The translations under genes were made by a program, and so were the position numbers. The notes beneath the pieces are model-generated. The model did no database searches. It was not told where the DNA came from and worked only from the letters and a program-made list of their open reading frames with translations. From the NCBI GenBank assembly GCA_936450465.1, contig OW388297.1, positions 27,608,387 to 27,672,386 on the forward strand: 64,000 nt of DNA. The letters are read 5' to 3'. Below are positions 47,692-63,050 of the stretch, one piece after another. Each line of letters starts with the position of its first letter. Within the stretch, counting starts at the first letter, position 1. The stretch is from Gibbula magus. Lineage: Eukaryota > Mollusca > Gastropoda > Trochida > Trochidae.

Positions 47692-48240
47692 TATACAGGT
47701 AGATGAGACCTGAGATTGATATCTTGGGAACTGTGTCGTGTAAGATGAATGGTATACACCGGCGTTCAGTGCTGATGATGGATGTCTGAAGTCAAGGTTC
47801 CGAGTTCGAACCCGTTAGTGAAGAAAGCTATCGAACAAGTGACTGTAATTTAAGATTTTGCAATAATGTCCCAGTTGTACACTGAAAATGATATACAATT
47901 CTAACCAAAAACGTTATAACCTTTACACGAGATAATTTAGAATAAGAAATTGAGGTTGGAACCATGATATAGGTTGTAATATAGGTTACATAGCCTCTTC
48001 ATATGGGTATGCTTGTTGATAGTATCGGATTTGTAAATGTGTGTATATTGTATCAATACATCAATGAACGATTGTGAAAAAACGTGAAAAGAAATACTCT
48101 TTTATTTTATAAACCAGAGCTGACTGGTTCGTTATTCGTACAAACATAATTACATCATTATGCTATCTCATGAAATCATAGAGCTAGTTCATTACACAAT
48201 TTTATATATGCTTCCCAATAATGTAAAATGCTACGCTATC
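47692..48240. other. Unique spacer before the large satellite
   Basis: AT-rich unique DNA that contains a tRNA-like fragment (listed separately) and fades into decayed 38-bp repeat units from about 48240. No gene is seen. Confidence 0.55.
47749..47815 (+). mobile_element. tRNA-derived fragment, possible SINE head
   Basis: The B-box consensus GTTCGANNC is matched by gttcgaacc at about 47804-47812, inside ggttccgagttcgaaccc, which resembles a tRNA T arm and its preceding variable loop. About 54 bp upstream, tggtatacaccgg resembles a relaxed A box, and ggcgttcagtgctgatgatg resembles a D-arm to anticodon-arm sequence. It cannot fold into a full tRNA: no matching acceptor stem is present and the T stem is poor. 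A degraded tRNA-derived SINE head is the best reading, though no tail or target-site duplication was identified. Confidence 0.35.
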
Positions 48241-50496
48241 TTTATCCAATGTTGTTGCGTTATGGAATTACAATATTTAGTTATCCCATAACATATCGAA
48301 TTATTACTTATCCCACGACATACTGAATTACCAGTCACTCATACCATGTCGAATTACTATCTACCCTTAACATATCGAATTACTTGTTATCCCATGACAT
48401 TTTTCGTGTGATACTAGCAAGTAATATAACGATATCATGAAGATATGGCATGAATCTCCTCCCAATGGATGTACAATTATTTGATGACATCATAAGGTTA
48501 TGCAATGGCTAAGGAAGTTATCCGACAACATTAAAAACGTTTGCCAATGACCTAATGTTGTTATTCAATTACAGAGGGAAGTTATCTTACAAAATAAAGA
48601 AGTCACCCCGCTCAACATTATTATCTCACAACATAAATACGTTACCCATCAACATAATTATCCCACACACTAAGGACGTCACCTCTCAATATAATTATCC
48701 CACACAATAAGTACGTTAGCCTACAACATAATTATCCCATAACATAAGGATGTTATCAGTCAGCATAATTATCACACAACATAAGGACGTTTCTCAACAA
48801 CATAATTATCCAACACAATAAGGAAGTTACCCCACGACATACTTATCGCTAAACATAGAGTCGTTTCCCAACAACACACGTATCCTATACAATAAAGAAG
48901 TTAACCCCACGATATAATTATCCCAGGACGTACACTACAACATAATAATCCCACAACATGAGGACGTTATCACCACGACATACTTATCCCACAACATGAG
49001 GACGTTACCACCGCGACATACTAATCCCACAACATGAGGACGTTACCACCGCGACATATTTATCACACAACACGAGGACGTTATCACCACGACATACCTA
49101 TCAGACAACCTAAGGACGTTACCACCACAACATACTTATCCCACAACATGAGGACCTTACCACCACGACATACCTATCAGACAACCTAAGGACGTTACCA
49201 CCACAACATAATTATCAGACAACCTAAGGACGTTACCACCACAACATACTTATCCCACAACATGAGGACGTTACCACCGCGACATACTAATCCCACAACA
49301 TGAGGACGTTACCACCACAACATACTTATCCCACAACATGAGAACGTTACCACCACAACATACATATCAGACAACCTAAGGACGTTGCCACCACGACATA
49401 CCTATCAGACAACCTAAGGACGTTGCCACCACGACATACTTATCCCACAACATGAGGACGTTATCACCACGACATACCTATCAGACAACCTAAGGACGTT
49501 GCCACCACGACATACCTATCAGACAACCTAAGGATGTTGCCACCACGACATACCTATCCCACAACATGAGGACGTTACCACCACGACATACCTATCCCAC
49601 AACATGAGGACGTTACCACCACGACATACTCATCAGACAACCTAAGGATGTTGCCACCACGACATACCTATCCCACAACATGAGAACGTTATCACCACGA
49701 CATACATATCAGACAACCTAAGGACATTACCACCACGACATACTTATCCCACAACCTAAGGACGTTATCACCACGACATACTTATCCCACAACATGAGGA
49801 CGTTACCACCACGATATACATATCTCACAACCTAAGGACGTTACCACCACGACATACCTATCAGACAACCTAAGGATGTTGCCACCACGACATACTTATC
49901 CCACAACCTAAGGAAGTTATCACCACGACATACTTATCCCACAACATGAGGACATTATTACCACGACATACATATCAGACAACCTAAGGACGTTGCCAAC
50001 ACGACATACCTATCAGACAACCTAAGGATGTTGCCACCACGACATACCTATCCCACAACATGAGGACGTTATCACCACGACATACTTATCCCACAACATG
50101 AGGACGTTACCACCACGAAATACATATCTCACAACCTAAAGACGTTACCACCACGACATACCTATCAGACAACCTAAGGATGTTGCCACCACGACATACC
50201 TATCCCACAAAATGAGGACGTTACCACCACGACACACCTATCAGACAACCTAAGGATGTTGCCACCACGACATACCTATCCCACAAGATGAGGACGTTAT
50301 CACCACGACATACTTATCCCACAACATGAGGACGTTATCACCACGACATACTTATCCCACAACATGAGGACGTTATCACCACGACATACCTATCCCATAA
50401 CATGAGGACGTTGCCACCACGACATACTTATCCCACAACATGAGGACGTTATCACCACGACATACATATCAGACAACCTAAGGACGTTATCACCAC

Positions 50497-53400
50497 GGCA
50501 TAATTATCGAACAACATGAGGACGTTATCACCACGACATACCTATCCCACAACATGGGGACGTTATCACCACGACATACTTATCCCACAACCTAAGGACG
50601 TTGCCACCACGACATACTTATCCCACAACATGAGAACGTTCCACCACGACATACATATCAGACAACCTAAGGACGTTGCCACCACGACATACCTATCCCA
50701 CAACATGAGAACGTTACCACCACGACATACATATCAGACAATCTAAGGACGTTACCACCACAACATACTTATCCCACAACATGAGGACGTTATCACCACG
50801 ACATACTTATCCCACAACATAAGAACGTTACCACCACGACATACATATCAGACAACCTAAGGATGTTACCACCACAACATACTTATCCCACAACATGAGG
50901 ACGTTATCACCACGACATACTTATCCCACAACCTAAGGATGTTACCACCACGACATACATATCAGACAACCTAAGGACGTTGCCACCACGACATACTTAT
51001 CCCACAACATAAGAACGTTACCACCACGACATACATATCAGACAACCTAAGGATGTTACCACCACAACATACTTATCCCACAACATGAGGACGTTATCAC
51101 CACGACATACTTATCCCACAACCTAAGGATGTTACCACCACGACATACATATCAGACAACCTAAGGACGTTGCCACCACGACATACTTATCCCACAATAT
51201 AAGAACGTTACCACCACGACACACCTATCAGACAACCTAAGGATGTTGCCACCACGACATACCTATCCCACAACATGAGGACGTTATCACCACGACATAC
51301 TTATCCCACAACATGAGGACGTTATCACCACGACATACTTATCCCACAACATAAGAACGTTACCACCACGACATACATATCAGACAACCTAAGGATGTTA
51401 CCACCACAACATACTTATCCCACAACATGAGGACGTTATCACCACGACATACTTATCCCACAACCTAAGGATGTTACCACAACGACATACATATCAGACA
51501 ACCTAAAGATGTTGCCACCACGACATACTTATCCCACAACATGAGGACGTTACCACCATGACATACTCATCAGACAACCTAAGGACGTTGCCACCTCGAC
51601 ATACCTATCCCACAACATGAGAACGTTATCAACACGACATACATATCAGACAACCTAAGGACGTTGCCACCTCGACATACCTATCAGACAACCTAAGGAC
51701 GTTGCCACCACGACATACTTATCCCACAACATGAGGACGTTATCACCACGACATACATATCAGACAACCTAAGGACGTTGCCACCACGACATACCTATCC
51801 CACAACATGAGAACGTTATCAACACGACATACATATCAGACAACCTAAGGACGTTGCCACCTCGACATACATATCAGACAACCTAAGGACGTTGTCACCA
51901 CGACATACTTATCCCACAACATGAGGACGTTATCACCACGACATACATATCAGACAACCTAAGGACGTTGCCACCACGACATACCTATCCCACAACATGA
52001 GGACGTTACCACCACGACATACTCATCAGACAACCTAAGGATTTTGCCACCACGACATACCTATCCCACAACATGAGAACGTTATCAACACGACATACAT
52101 ATCAGACAACCTAAGGACGTTGCCACCTCGACATACCTATCACACAACCTAAGGACGTTGCCACCACGACATACTTATCCCACAACATGAGGACGTTATC
52201 ACCACGACATACTTATCCCACAACATGAGGACGTTATCACCACGACATACTTATCCCACAACATGAGAACGTTACCACCACGACATACATATCAGACAAC
52301 CTAAGGACGTTGCCACCACGACATACCTATCAGACAACCTAAGGATGTTGCCACCACGACATACTTATCCCACATCATGAGGACGTTATCACCACGACAT
52401 ACTTATCCCACAACATGAGGACGTTATCACCACGACATACATATCAGACAACCTAAGGACGTTGCCAACACGACATACCTATCCCACAACATGAGAACGT
52501 TACCACCACGACATACATATCAGACAACCTAAGGATGTTGCCACCACGACATACTTATCCCACATCATGAGGACGTTATCACCACGACATACTTATCCCA
52601 CAACATGAGGAAGTTACCACCACGACATACATATCAGACAACCTAAGGACGTTGCCACCACGACATACCTATCAGACAACCTAAGGATGTTGCCACCACG
52701 ACATACTTATCCAACATCATGAGGACGTTGCCACCACGACATACTTATCCCACAACATGAGGACGTTATCACCACGACATACATATCAGACAACCTAAGG
52801 ACGTTGCCACCACGACATACCTATCCCACAACATGAGAACGTTACCACCACGACATACATATCAGACAACCTAAGGACGTTGCCACACACGACATACCTA
52901 TCAGACAACCTAAGGATGTTGCCACCACGACATACTTATCCCACATCATGAGGACGTTATCACCACGACATACTTATCCCACAACATGAGGAAGTTACCA
53001 CCACGACATAACTATCAGACAACCTAAAGATGTTGCCACCACGACATACTTATCCCACAACATGAGGACGTTACCACCACGACATACTCATCAGACAACC
53101 TAAGGACGTTGCCACCTCGACATACCTATCCCACAACATGAGAACGTTATCAACACGACATACATATCAGACAACCTAAGGACGTTGCCACCTCGACATA
53201 CCTATCAGACAACCTAAGGACGTTGCCACCACGACATACTTATCCCACAACATGAGGACGTTATCACCACGACATACATATCAGACAACCTAAGGACGTT
53301 GCCACCACGACATACCTATCCCACAACATGAGGACGTTATCACCACGACATACTTATCCCACAACATGAGGACGTTATCACCACGACATACCTATCCCAT

Positions 53401-54963
53401 AACATGAGGACGTTGCCACCACGACATACTTATCCCACAACATGAGGACGTTATCACCACGACATACATATCAGACAACCTAAGGACGTTATCACCACGG
53501 CATAATTATCGCACAACATGAGGACGTTATCACCACGACATACCTATCCCACAACATGGGGACGTTATCACCACGACATACTTATCCCACAACCTAAGGA
53601 CGTTGCCACCACGACATACTTATCCCACAACATGAGAACGTTCCACCACGACATACATATCAGACAACCTAAGGACGTTGCCACCACGACATACCTATCC
53701 CACAACATGAGAACGTTACCACCACGACATACATATCAGACAATCTAAGGACGTTACCACCACAACATACTTATCCCACAACATGAGGACGTTATCACCA
53801 CGACATACTTATCCCACAACATAAGAACGTTACCACCACGACATACATATCAGACAACCTAAGGACGTTGCCACCTCGACATACTTATCCCACAACATGA
53901 GGACGTTGCCACCACGACATACTTATCCCACAACCTAAGGATGTTACCACCACGACATACATATCAGACAACCTAAGGACGTTGCCACCACGACATACTT
54001 ATCCCAAAACATAAGAACGTTACCACCACGACATACCTATCAGACAACCTAAGGATGTTGCCACCACGACATACTTATCCCACAACATGAGGACGTTATC
54101 ACCACGACATACTTATCCCACAACATGAGAACGTTACCACCACGACATATATATCAGACAACCTAAGGACGTTGCCACCACGACATACTTATCCCACAAA
54201 ATGAGGACGTTATCACCACGACATACCTATCAGACAACCTAAGGACGTTGCCACCACGACATACTTATCCCACAAAATGAGGACGTTACCACCACGACAT
54301 ACTCATCAGACAACCTAAGGACGTTGCCACCTCGACATACCTATCCCACAACATGAGAACGTTATCAACACGACATACATATCAGACAACCTAAGGACGT
54401 TGCCACCTCGACATACCTATCAGACAACCTAAGGACGTTGCCACCACGACATACTTATCCCACAACATGAGGACGTTATCACCACGACATACATATCAGA
54501 CAACCTAAGGACGTTGCCACCACGACATACCTATCCCACAACATGAGGACGTTATCACCACGACATACTTATCCCACAACATGAGGACGTTATCACCACG
54601 ACATACCTATCCCACAACATGAGGACGTTGCCACCACGACATACTTATCCCACAACATGAGGACGTTATCACCACGACATACATATCAGACAACCTAAGG
54701 ACGTTATCACCACGGCATAATTATCGCACAACATGAGGACGTTATCACCACGACATACCTATCCCACAACATGGGGACGTTATCACCACGACATACTTAT
54801 CCCACAACCTAAGGACGTTGCCACCACGACATACTTATCCCACAACATGAGAACGTTCCACCACGACATACATATCAGACAACCTAAGGACTTTGCCACC
54901 ACGACATACCTATCCCACAACATGAGAACGTTACCACCACGACATACATATCAGACAATCTAA
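50497..54963. repeat. Block copies at 3002 and 1215 bp in the 38-bp satellite
   Basis: The rare variant ggcataattatcg occurs at 50497 and 53499 (offset 3002 bp, 79 units) and again about 1215 bp further on near 54714. Several units on each side match too, including a unit with a missing base (gttccaccacgac). The 1215-bp offset is one base less than 32 units, which fits a block holding one single-base deletion. Confidence 0.85.
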
Positions 54964-55899
54964 GGACGTTACCACCACAACATACTTATCCCACAACATG
55001 AGGACGTTATCACCACGACATACTTATCCCACAACATAAGAACGTTACCACCACGACATACATATCAGACAACCTAAGGACGTTGCCACCTCGACATACT
55101 TATCCCACAACATGAGGACGTTGCCACCACGACATACTTATCCCACAACCTAAGGATGTTACCACCACGACATACATATCAGACAACCTAAGGACGTTGC
55201 CACCACGACATACTTATCCCAAAACATAAGAACGTTACCACCACGACATACCTATCAGACAACCTAAGAATGTTGCCACCACGACATACTTATCCCACAA
55301 CATGAGGACGTTATCACCACGACATACTTATCCCACAACATGAGAACGTTACCACCACGACATATATATCAGACAACCTAAGGACGTTGCCACCACGACA
55401 TACTTATCCCACAAAATGAGGACGTTATCACCACGACATACCTATCAGACAACCTAAGGACGTTGCCACCACGACATACTTATCCCACATCATGAGGACG
55501 TTATCACCACGACATACTTATCCCACAACATGAGGAAGTTACCACCACGACATAGCTATCAGACAACCTAAGGACGTTGCCACCACGACATACTTATCCC
55601 ACAACATGAGGACGTTACCACCACGACATACTCATCAGACAACCTAAGGACGTTGCCACCTCGACATACCTATCCCACAACATGAGAACGTTATCAACAC
55701 GACATACATATCAGACAACCTAAGGACGTTGCCACCTCGACATACCTATCAGACAACCTAAGGACGTTGCCACCACGACATACTTATCCCACAACATGAG
55801 GACGTTATCACCACGACATACATATCAGACAACCTAAGGACGTTGCCACCACGACATACCTATCCCACAACATGAGAACGTTATCAACACGACATACAT

Positions 55900-58590
55900 A
55901 TCAGACAACCTAAGGACGTTGCCACCTCGACATACCTATCAGACAACCTAAGGACGTTGCCACCACGACATACTTATCCCACAACATGAGGACGTTATCA
56001 CCACGACATACATATCAGACAACCTAAGGACGTTGCCACCACGACATACCTATCCCACAACATGAGGACGTTACCACCACGACATACTCATCAGACAACC
56101 TAAGGATTTTGCCACCACGACATACCTATCCCACAACATGAGAACGTTATCAACACGACATACATATCAGACAACCTAAGGACGTTGCCACCTCGACATA
56201 CCTATCACACAACCTAAGGACGTTGCCACCACGACATACTTATCCCACAACATGAGGACGTTATCACCACGACATACCTATCAGACAACCTAAGGATGTT
56301 GCCACCACGACATACTTATCCCACATCATGAGGACGTTATCACCACGACATACTTATCCCACAACATGAGGAAGTTACCACCACGACATAACTATCAGAC
56401 AACCTAAAGATGTTGCCACCACGACATACTTATCCCACAACATGAGGACGTTACCACCACGACATACTCATCAGACAACCTAAGGACGTTGCCACCTCGA
56501 CATACTTATCCCACAACATGAGGACGTTATCACCACGACATACATATCAGACAACCTAAGGACGTTGCCACCACGACATACCTATCCCACAACATGAGAA
56601 CGTTATCAACACGATATACATATCAGACAACCTAAGGACGTTGCCACCTCGACATACCTATCAGACAACCTAAGGACGTTGCCACCACGACATACTTATC
56701 CCACAACATGAGGACGTTATCACCACGACATACATATCAGACAACCTAAGGACGTTGCCACCACGACATACCTATCCCACAACATGAGGACGTTACCACC
56801 ACGACATACTCATCAGACAACCTAAGGATGTTGCCACCACGACATACCTATCCCACAACATGAGAACGTTATCAACACGACATACATATCAGACAACCTA
56901 AGGACGTTGCCACCTCGACATACCTATCACACAACCTAAGGACGTTGCCACCACGACATACTTATCCCACAACATGAGGACGTTATCACCACGACATACA
57001 TATCAGACAACCTAAGGACGTTGCCACCACGACATACCTATCAGACAACCTAAGGATGTTGCCACCACGACATACCTATCCCACAACATGAGGACGCTAC
57101 CACCACGACATACCTATCAGACAACCTAAGGATGCTGCCACCTCGACATACCTATCCCACAACATGAGGACGTTATCACCACGACATACTTATCCCACAA
57201 CATGAGAACGTTATCAACACGACATACATATCAGACAACCTAAGGACGTTGCCACCTCGACATACCTATCAGACAACCTAAGGACGTTGCCACCACGACA
57301 TACTTATCCCACAACATGAGGACGTTATCACCACGACATACATATCAGACAACCTAAGGACGTTGCTACCACGACATACCTATCCCACAACATGAGGACG
57401 TTACCACCACGACATACTCATCAGACAACCTAAGGATTTTGCCACCACGACATACCTATCCCACAACATGAGAACGTTATCAACACGACATACATATCAG
57501 ACAACCTAAGGACGTTGCCACCTCGACATACCTATCACACAACCTAAGGACGTTGCCACCACGACATACTTATCCCACAACATGAGGACGTTATCACCAC
57601 GACATACCTATCAGACAACCTAAGGATGTTGCCACCACGACATACTTATCCCACATCATGAGGACGTTATCACCACGACATACTTATCCCACAACATGAG
57701 GAAGTTACCACCACGACATAACTATCAGACAACCTAAAGATGTTGCCACCACCACATACTTATCCCACAACATGAGGACGTTACCACCACGACATACTCA
57801 TCAGACAACCTAAGGACGTTGCCACCTCGACATACTTATCCCACAACATGAGGACGTTATCACCACGACATACATATCAGACAACCTAAGGACGTTGCCA
57901 CCACGACATACCTATCCCACAACATGAGAACGTTATCAACACGACATACATATCAGACAACCTAAGGACGTTGCCACCTCGACATACCTATCAGACAACC
58001 TAAGGACGTTGCCACCACGACATACTTATCCCACAACATGAGGACGTTATCACCACGACATACATATCAGACAACCTAAGGACGTTGCCACCACGACATA
58101 CCTATCCCACAACATGAGGACGTTACCACCACGACATACTCATCAGACAACCTAAGGATGTTGCCACCACAACATACCTATCCCACAACATGAGAACGTT
58201 ATCAACACGACATACATATCAGACAACCTAAGGACGTTGCCACCTCGACATACCTATCACACAACCTAAGGACGTTGCCACCACGACATACTTATCCCAC
58301 AACATGAGGACGTTATCACCACGACATACATATCAGACAACCTAAGGACGTTGCCACCACGACATACCTATCAGACAACCTAAGGATGTTGCCACCACGA
58401 CATACCTATCCCACAACATGAGGACGCTACCACCACGACATACCTATCAGACAACCTAAGGATGCTGCCACCTCGACATACCTATCCCACAACATGAGGA
58501 CGTTACCACCACGACATACTTATCCCACAACATGAGGACGCTACCACCACGACATACCTATCAGACAACCTAAGGATGCTGCCACCTCGA
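55900..58590. repeat. 1330-bp higher-order repeat in the 38-bp satellite
   Basis: The rare variant ggattttgcc occurs at 56104 and 57434, and gatgctgccacctcg at 57131 and 58461, both 1330 bp (35 units) apart. A further gatgctgcc copy lies at 58575, three units on. The blocks between match closely. Confidence 0.85.
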
Positions 58591-59099
58591 CATACCTATC
58601 CCACAACATGAGGACGTTACCACCACGACATACATATCTCACAACCTAAGGACGTTACCACCACGACATACCTATCAGACAACCTAAGGATGTTGCCACC
58701 ACGACATACCTATCCCACAACATGAGGACGTTGCCACCACAACATACTTTTCCCACAACATGAGGACGTTACCACCACGACATACATATCAGACAACCTA
58801 AGGACGTTACCACCACGATATACCTAACCCACAACATGAGGACGTTACCACCACGACATACCTATCAGACAACCTGCGGACGTTACCACCACAACATACT
58901 TATCCCACAACATGAGGACGTTACCACCACAACATACTTATCTCACAACCTAAGGACGTTACCACCACGACATACTTATCCCACAACATGAGGACGTTAC
59001 CACCACGACATACTCATCCCACAACATTAGGACGTTACCATCACGACATACATATCCCATAACATGAGGACGTTACCACCACGATATACATATCCCACA

Positions 59100-62000
59100 A
59101 CATGAGGACGTTGCCACCACGACATACTTATCCCACAACATGAGGACTTTATCACCACGACATACCTATCAGACAACGTAAGGACGTTACCATCAGAACA
59201 TACTTATCCCACAACATGAGGACGTTACCACCACAACATACTTATCCCACAACCTAAGGACGTTACCACCACAACATACTTATCCCACAACATGAGGACG
59301 TTACCACCACGACATACCTATCAGACAACGTAAGGACGTTACCACCAGAACATACTTATCCCACAACATGAGGACGTTACCACCACAACATACCTATCAG
59401 ACAACCTAAGGACGTTGCCACCATGACATACCTATCAGACAACCTAAGGACGTTACCACCACAACATACATATCCCACAACACGAGGACGTTACCACCAC
59501 AACATACCTATCCAACAACATAAGGACGTTACCACCACAACATACTTATCCCACAACATGAGGACGTTACCACCACAACATACCTATCAGACAACCTAAG
59601 GACGTTGCCACCACGACATACCTATCAGACAACCTAAGGACGTTACCACCACAACATACATATCCCACAACATGAGGACGTTACCACCACAACATACCTA
59701 TCCAACAACATGAGGACGTTACCACCACAACATACCTATCAGACAACCTAAGGACTTTATCACCACGACATACATATCCCACAACATGAGGACGTTACCA
59801 CCACAACATACTTATCCCACAACATGAGGACGTTACCATCACGACATACATATCCCACAACATGAGGACGTTACCACCACGATATACATATCCCACAACA
59901 TGAGGACGTTACCACCACGACATACTTATCCCACAACATGAGGACTTTATCACCACGACATACCTATCAGACAACCTAAGGACGTTACCACCACGACATA
60001 CTTATCCCACAACATGAGGACGTTACCACCACAACATACCTATCAGACAACCTAAGGACGTTACCACCACAACATACTTATCCCACAACATGAGGACGTT
60101 ACCACCACAACATACCTATCAGACAACCTAAGGACGTTACCACCACAACATACTTATCCCACAACATGAGGACGTTACCGCCACGACATACCTATCAGAC
60201 AACCTAAGGATGTTGCCACCACGACATACCTATCCCACAACATGAGGACGTTTTCACCACGTCATACCTATCCCACAACATGAGGAAGTTGCCACCACGA
60301 CATACATATCTCACAACATAAGGACGTTATCACCACGACATACTTATCCCACAACATGAGGACGTCACACCACGACATACCTATCAGACAACCTAAGGAC
60401 GTTACCACCACAACATACTTATCCCACAACATGAGGACCTTACCACCACAACATACTTATCCCACAACATGAGGACGTTACCATCACGACATACATGTCC
60501 CACAAAATGAGGACGTTACCACCACGATATACATATCCCACAACATGAGGACGTTGCCACCACGACATACTTATCCCACAACATGAGGACTTTATCACCA
60601 CGACATACCTATCAGACAACGTAAGGACGTTACCATCAGAACATACTTATCCCACAACATGAGGACGTTACCACCACAACATACTTATCCCACAACCTAA
60701 GGACGTTACCACCACAACATACTTATCCCACAACATGAGGACGTTACCACCACGACATACCTATCAGACAACGTAAGGACGTTACCACCAGAACATACTT
60801 ATCCCACAACATGAGGACGTTACCACCACAACATACCTATCAGACAACCTAAGGACGTTGCCACCATGACATACCTATCAGACAACCTAAGGACGTTACC
60901 ACCACAACATACATATCCCACAACACGAGGACGTTACCACCACAACATACCTATCCAACAACATAAGGACGTTACCACCACAACATACTTATCCCACAAC
61001 ATGAGGACGTTACCACCACAACATACCTATCAGACAACCTAAGGACGTTGCCACCACGACATACCTATCAGACAACCTAAGGACGTTACCACCACAACAT
61101 ACATATCCCACAACATGAGGACGTTACCACCACAACATACCTATCCAACAACATGAGGACGTTACCACCACAACATACCTATCAGACAACCTAAGGACTT
61201 TATCACCACGACATACATATCCCACAACATGAGGACGTTACCACCACAACATACTTATCCCACAACATGAGGACGTTACCATCACGACATACATATCCCA
61301 CAACATGAGGACGTTACCACCACGATATACATATCCCACAACATGAGGACGTTACCACCACGACATACTTATCCCACAACATGAGGACTTTATCACCACG
61401 ACATACCTATCAGACAACCTAAGGACGTTACCACCACGACATACTTATCCCACAACATGAGGACGTTACCACCACAACATACCTATCAGACAACCTAAGG
61501 ACGTTACCACCACAACATACTTATCCCACAACATGAGGACGTTACCACCACAACATACCTATCAGACAACCTAAGGACGTTACCACCACAACATACTTAT
61601 CCCACAACATGAGGACGTTACCGCCACGACATACCTATCAGACAACCTAAGGATGTTGCCACCACGACATACCTATCCCACAACATGAGGACGTTTTCAC
61701 CACGTCATACCTATCCCACAACATGAGGAAGTTGCCACCACGACATACATATCTCACAACATAAGGACGTTATCACCACGACATACTTATCCCACAACAT
61801 GAGGACGTCACACCACGACATACCTATCAGACAACCTAAGGACGTTACCACCACAACATACTTATCCCACAACATGAGGACCTTACCACCACAACATACT
61901 TATCCCACAACATGAGGACGTTACCATCACGACATACATGTCCCACAAAATGAGGACGTTACCACCACGATATACATATCCCACAACATGAGGACGTTGC

Positions 62001-63050
62001 CACCACGACATACTTATCCCACAACATGAGGACTTTATCACCACGACATACCTATCAGACAACGTAAGGACGTTACCATCAGAACATACTTATCCCACAA
62101 CATGAGGACGTTACCACCACAACATACTTATCCCACAACCTAAGGACGTTACCACCACAACATACTTATCCCACAACATGAGGACGTTACCACCACGACA
62201 TACCTATCAGACAACGTAAGGACGTTACCACCAGAACATACTTATCCCACAACATGAGGACGTTACCACCACAACATACCTATCAGACAACCTAAGGACG
62301 TTGCCACCATGACATACCTATCAGACAACCTAAGGACGTTACCACCACAACATACATATCCCACAACATGAGGACGTTACCACCACAACATACCTATCCA
62401 ACAACATAAGGACGTTACCACCACAACATACTTATCCCACAACATGAGGACGTTACCACCACAACATACCTATCAGACAACCTAAGGACGTTGCCACCAC
62501 GACATACCTATCAGACAACCTAAGGACGTTACCACCACAACATACATATCCCACAACATGAGGACGTTACCACCACAACATACCTATCCAACAACATAAG
62601 GACGTTACCACCACAACATACTTATCCCACAACATGAGGACGTTACCACCACAACATACCTATCAGACAACCTAAGGACGTTGCCACCACGACATACCTA
62701 TCAGACAACCTAAGGACGTTACCACCACAACATACATATCCCACAACATGAGGACGTTACCACCACAACATACCTATCCAACAACATGAGGACGTTACCA
62801 CCACAACATACCTATCAGACAACCTAAGGACTTTATCACCACGACATACATATCCCACAACATGAGGACGTTACCACCACAACATACTTATCCCACAACA
62901 TGAGGACGTTACCATCACGACATACATATCCCACAACATGAGGACGTTACCACCACGATATACATATCCCACAACATGAGGACGTTACCACCACGACATA
63001 CTTATCCCACAACATGAGGACTTTATCACCACGACATACTTATCCCACAA
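59100..63050. repeat. 1443-bp higher-order repeat, about three copies
   Basis: The rare variant catcagaacatac occurs at 59191, 60634 and 62077, exactly 1443 bp apart each time. 1443 is one base less than 38 units; units with a deleted base (gacgtcacaccacg) explain the difference. The third copy carries an extra 190-bp (five-unit) internal duplication: tatccaacaacataagg occurs at about 62394 and 62584, against a single copy in the corresponding parts of the first two blocks. Confidence 0.9.

Noticed and set aside
47740..47830. Functional tRNA gene
   Set aside because: The B box is good, but no acceptor stem pairs, the T stem is poor and the A-to-B spacing is long. I kept it only as a tRNA-derived fragment.
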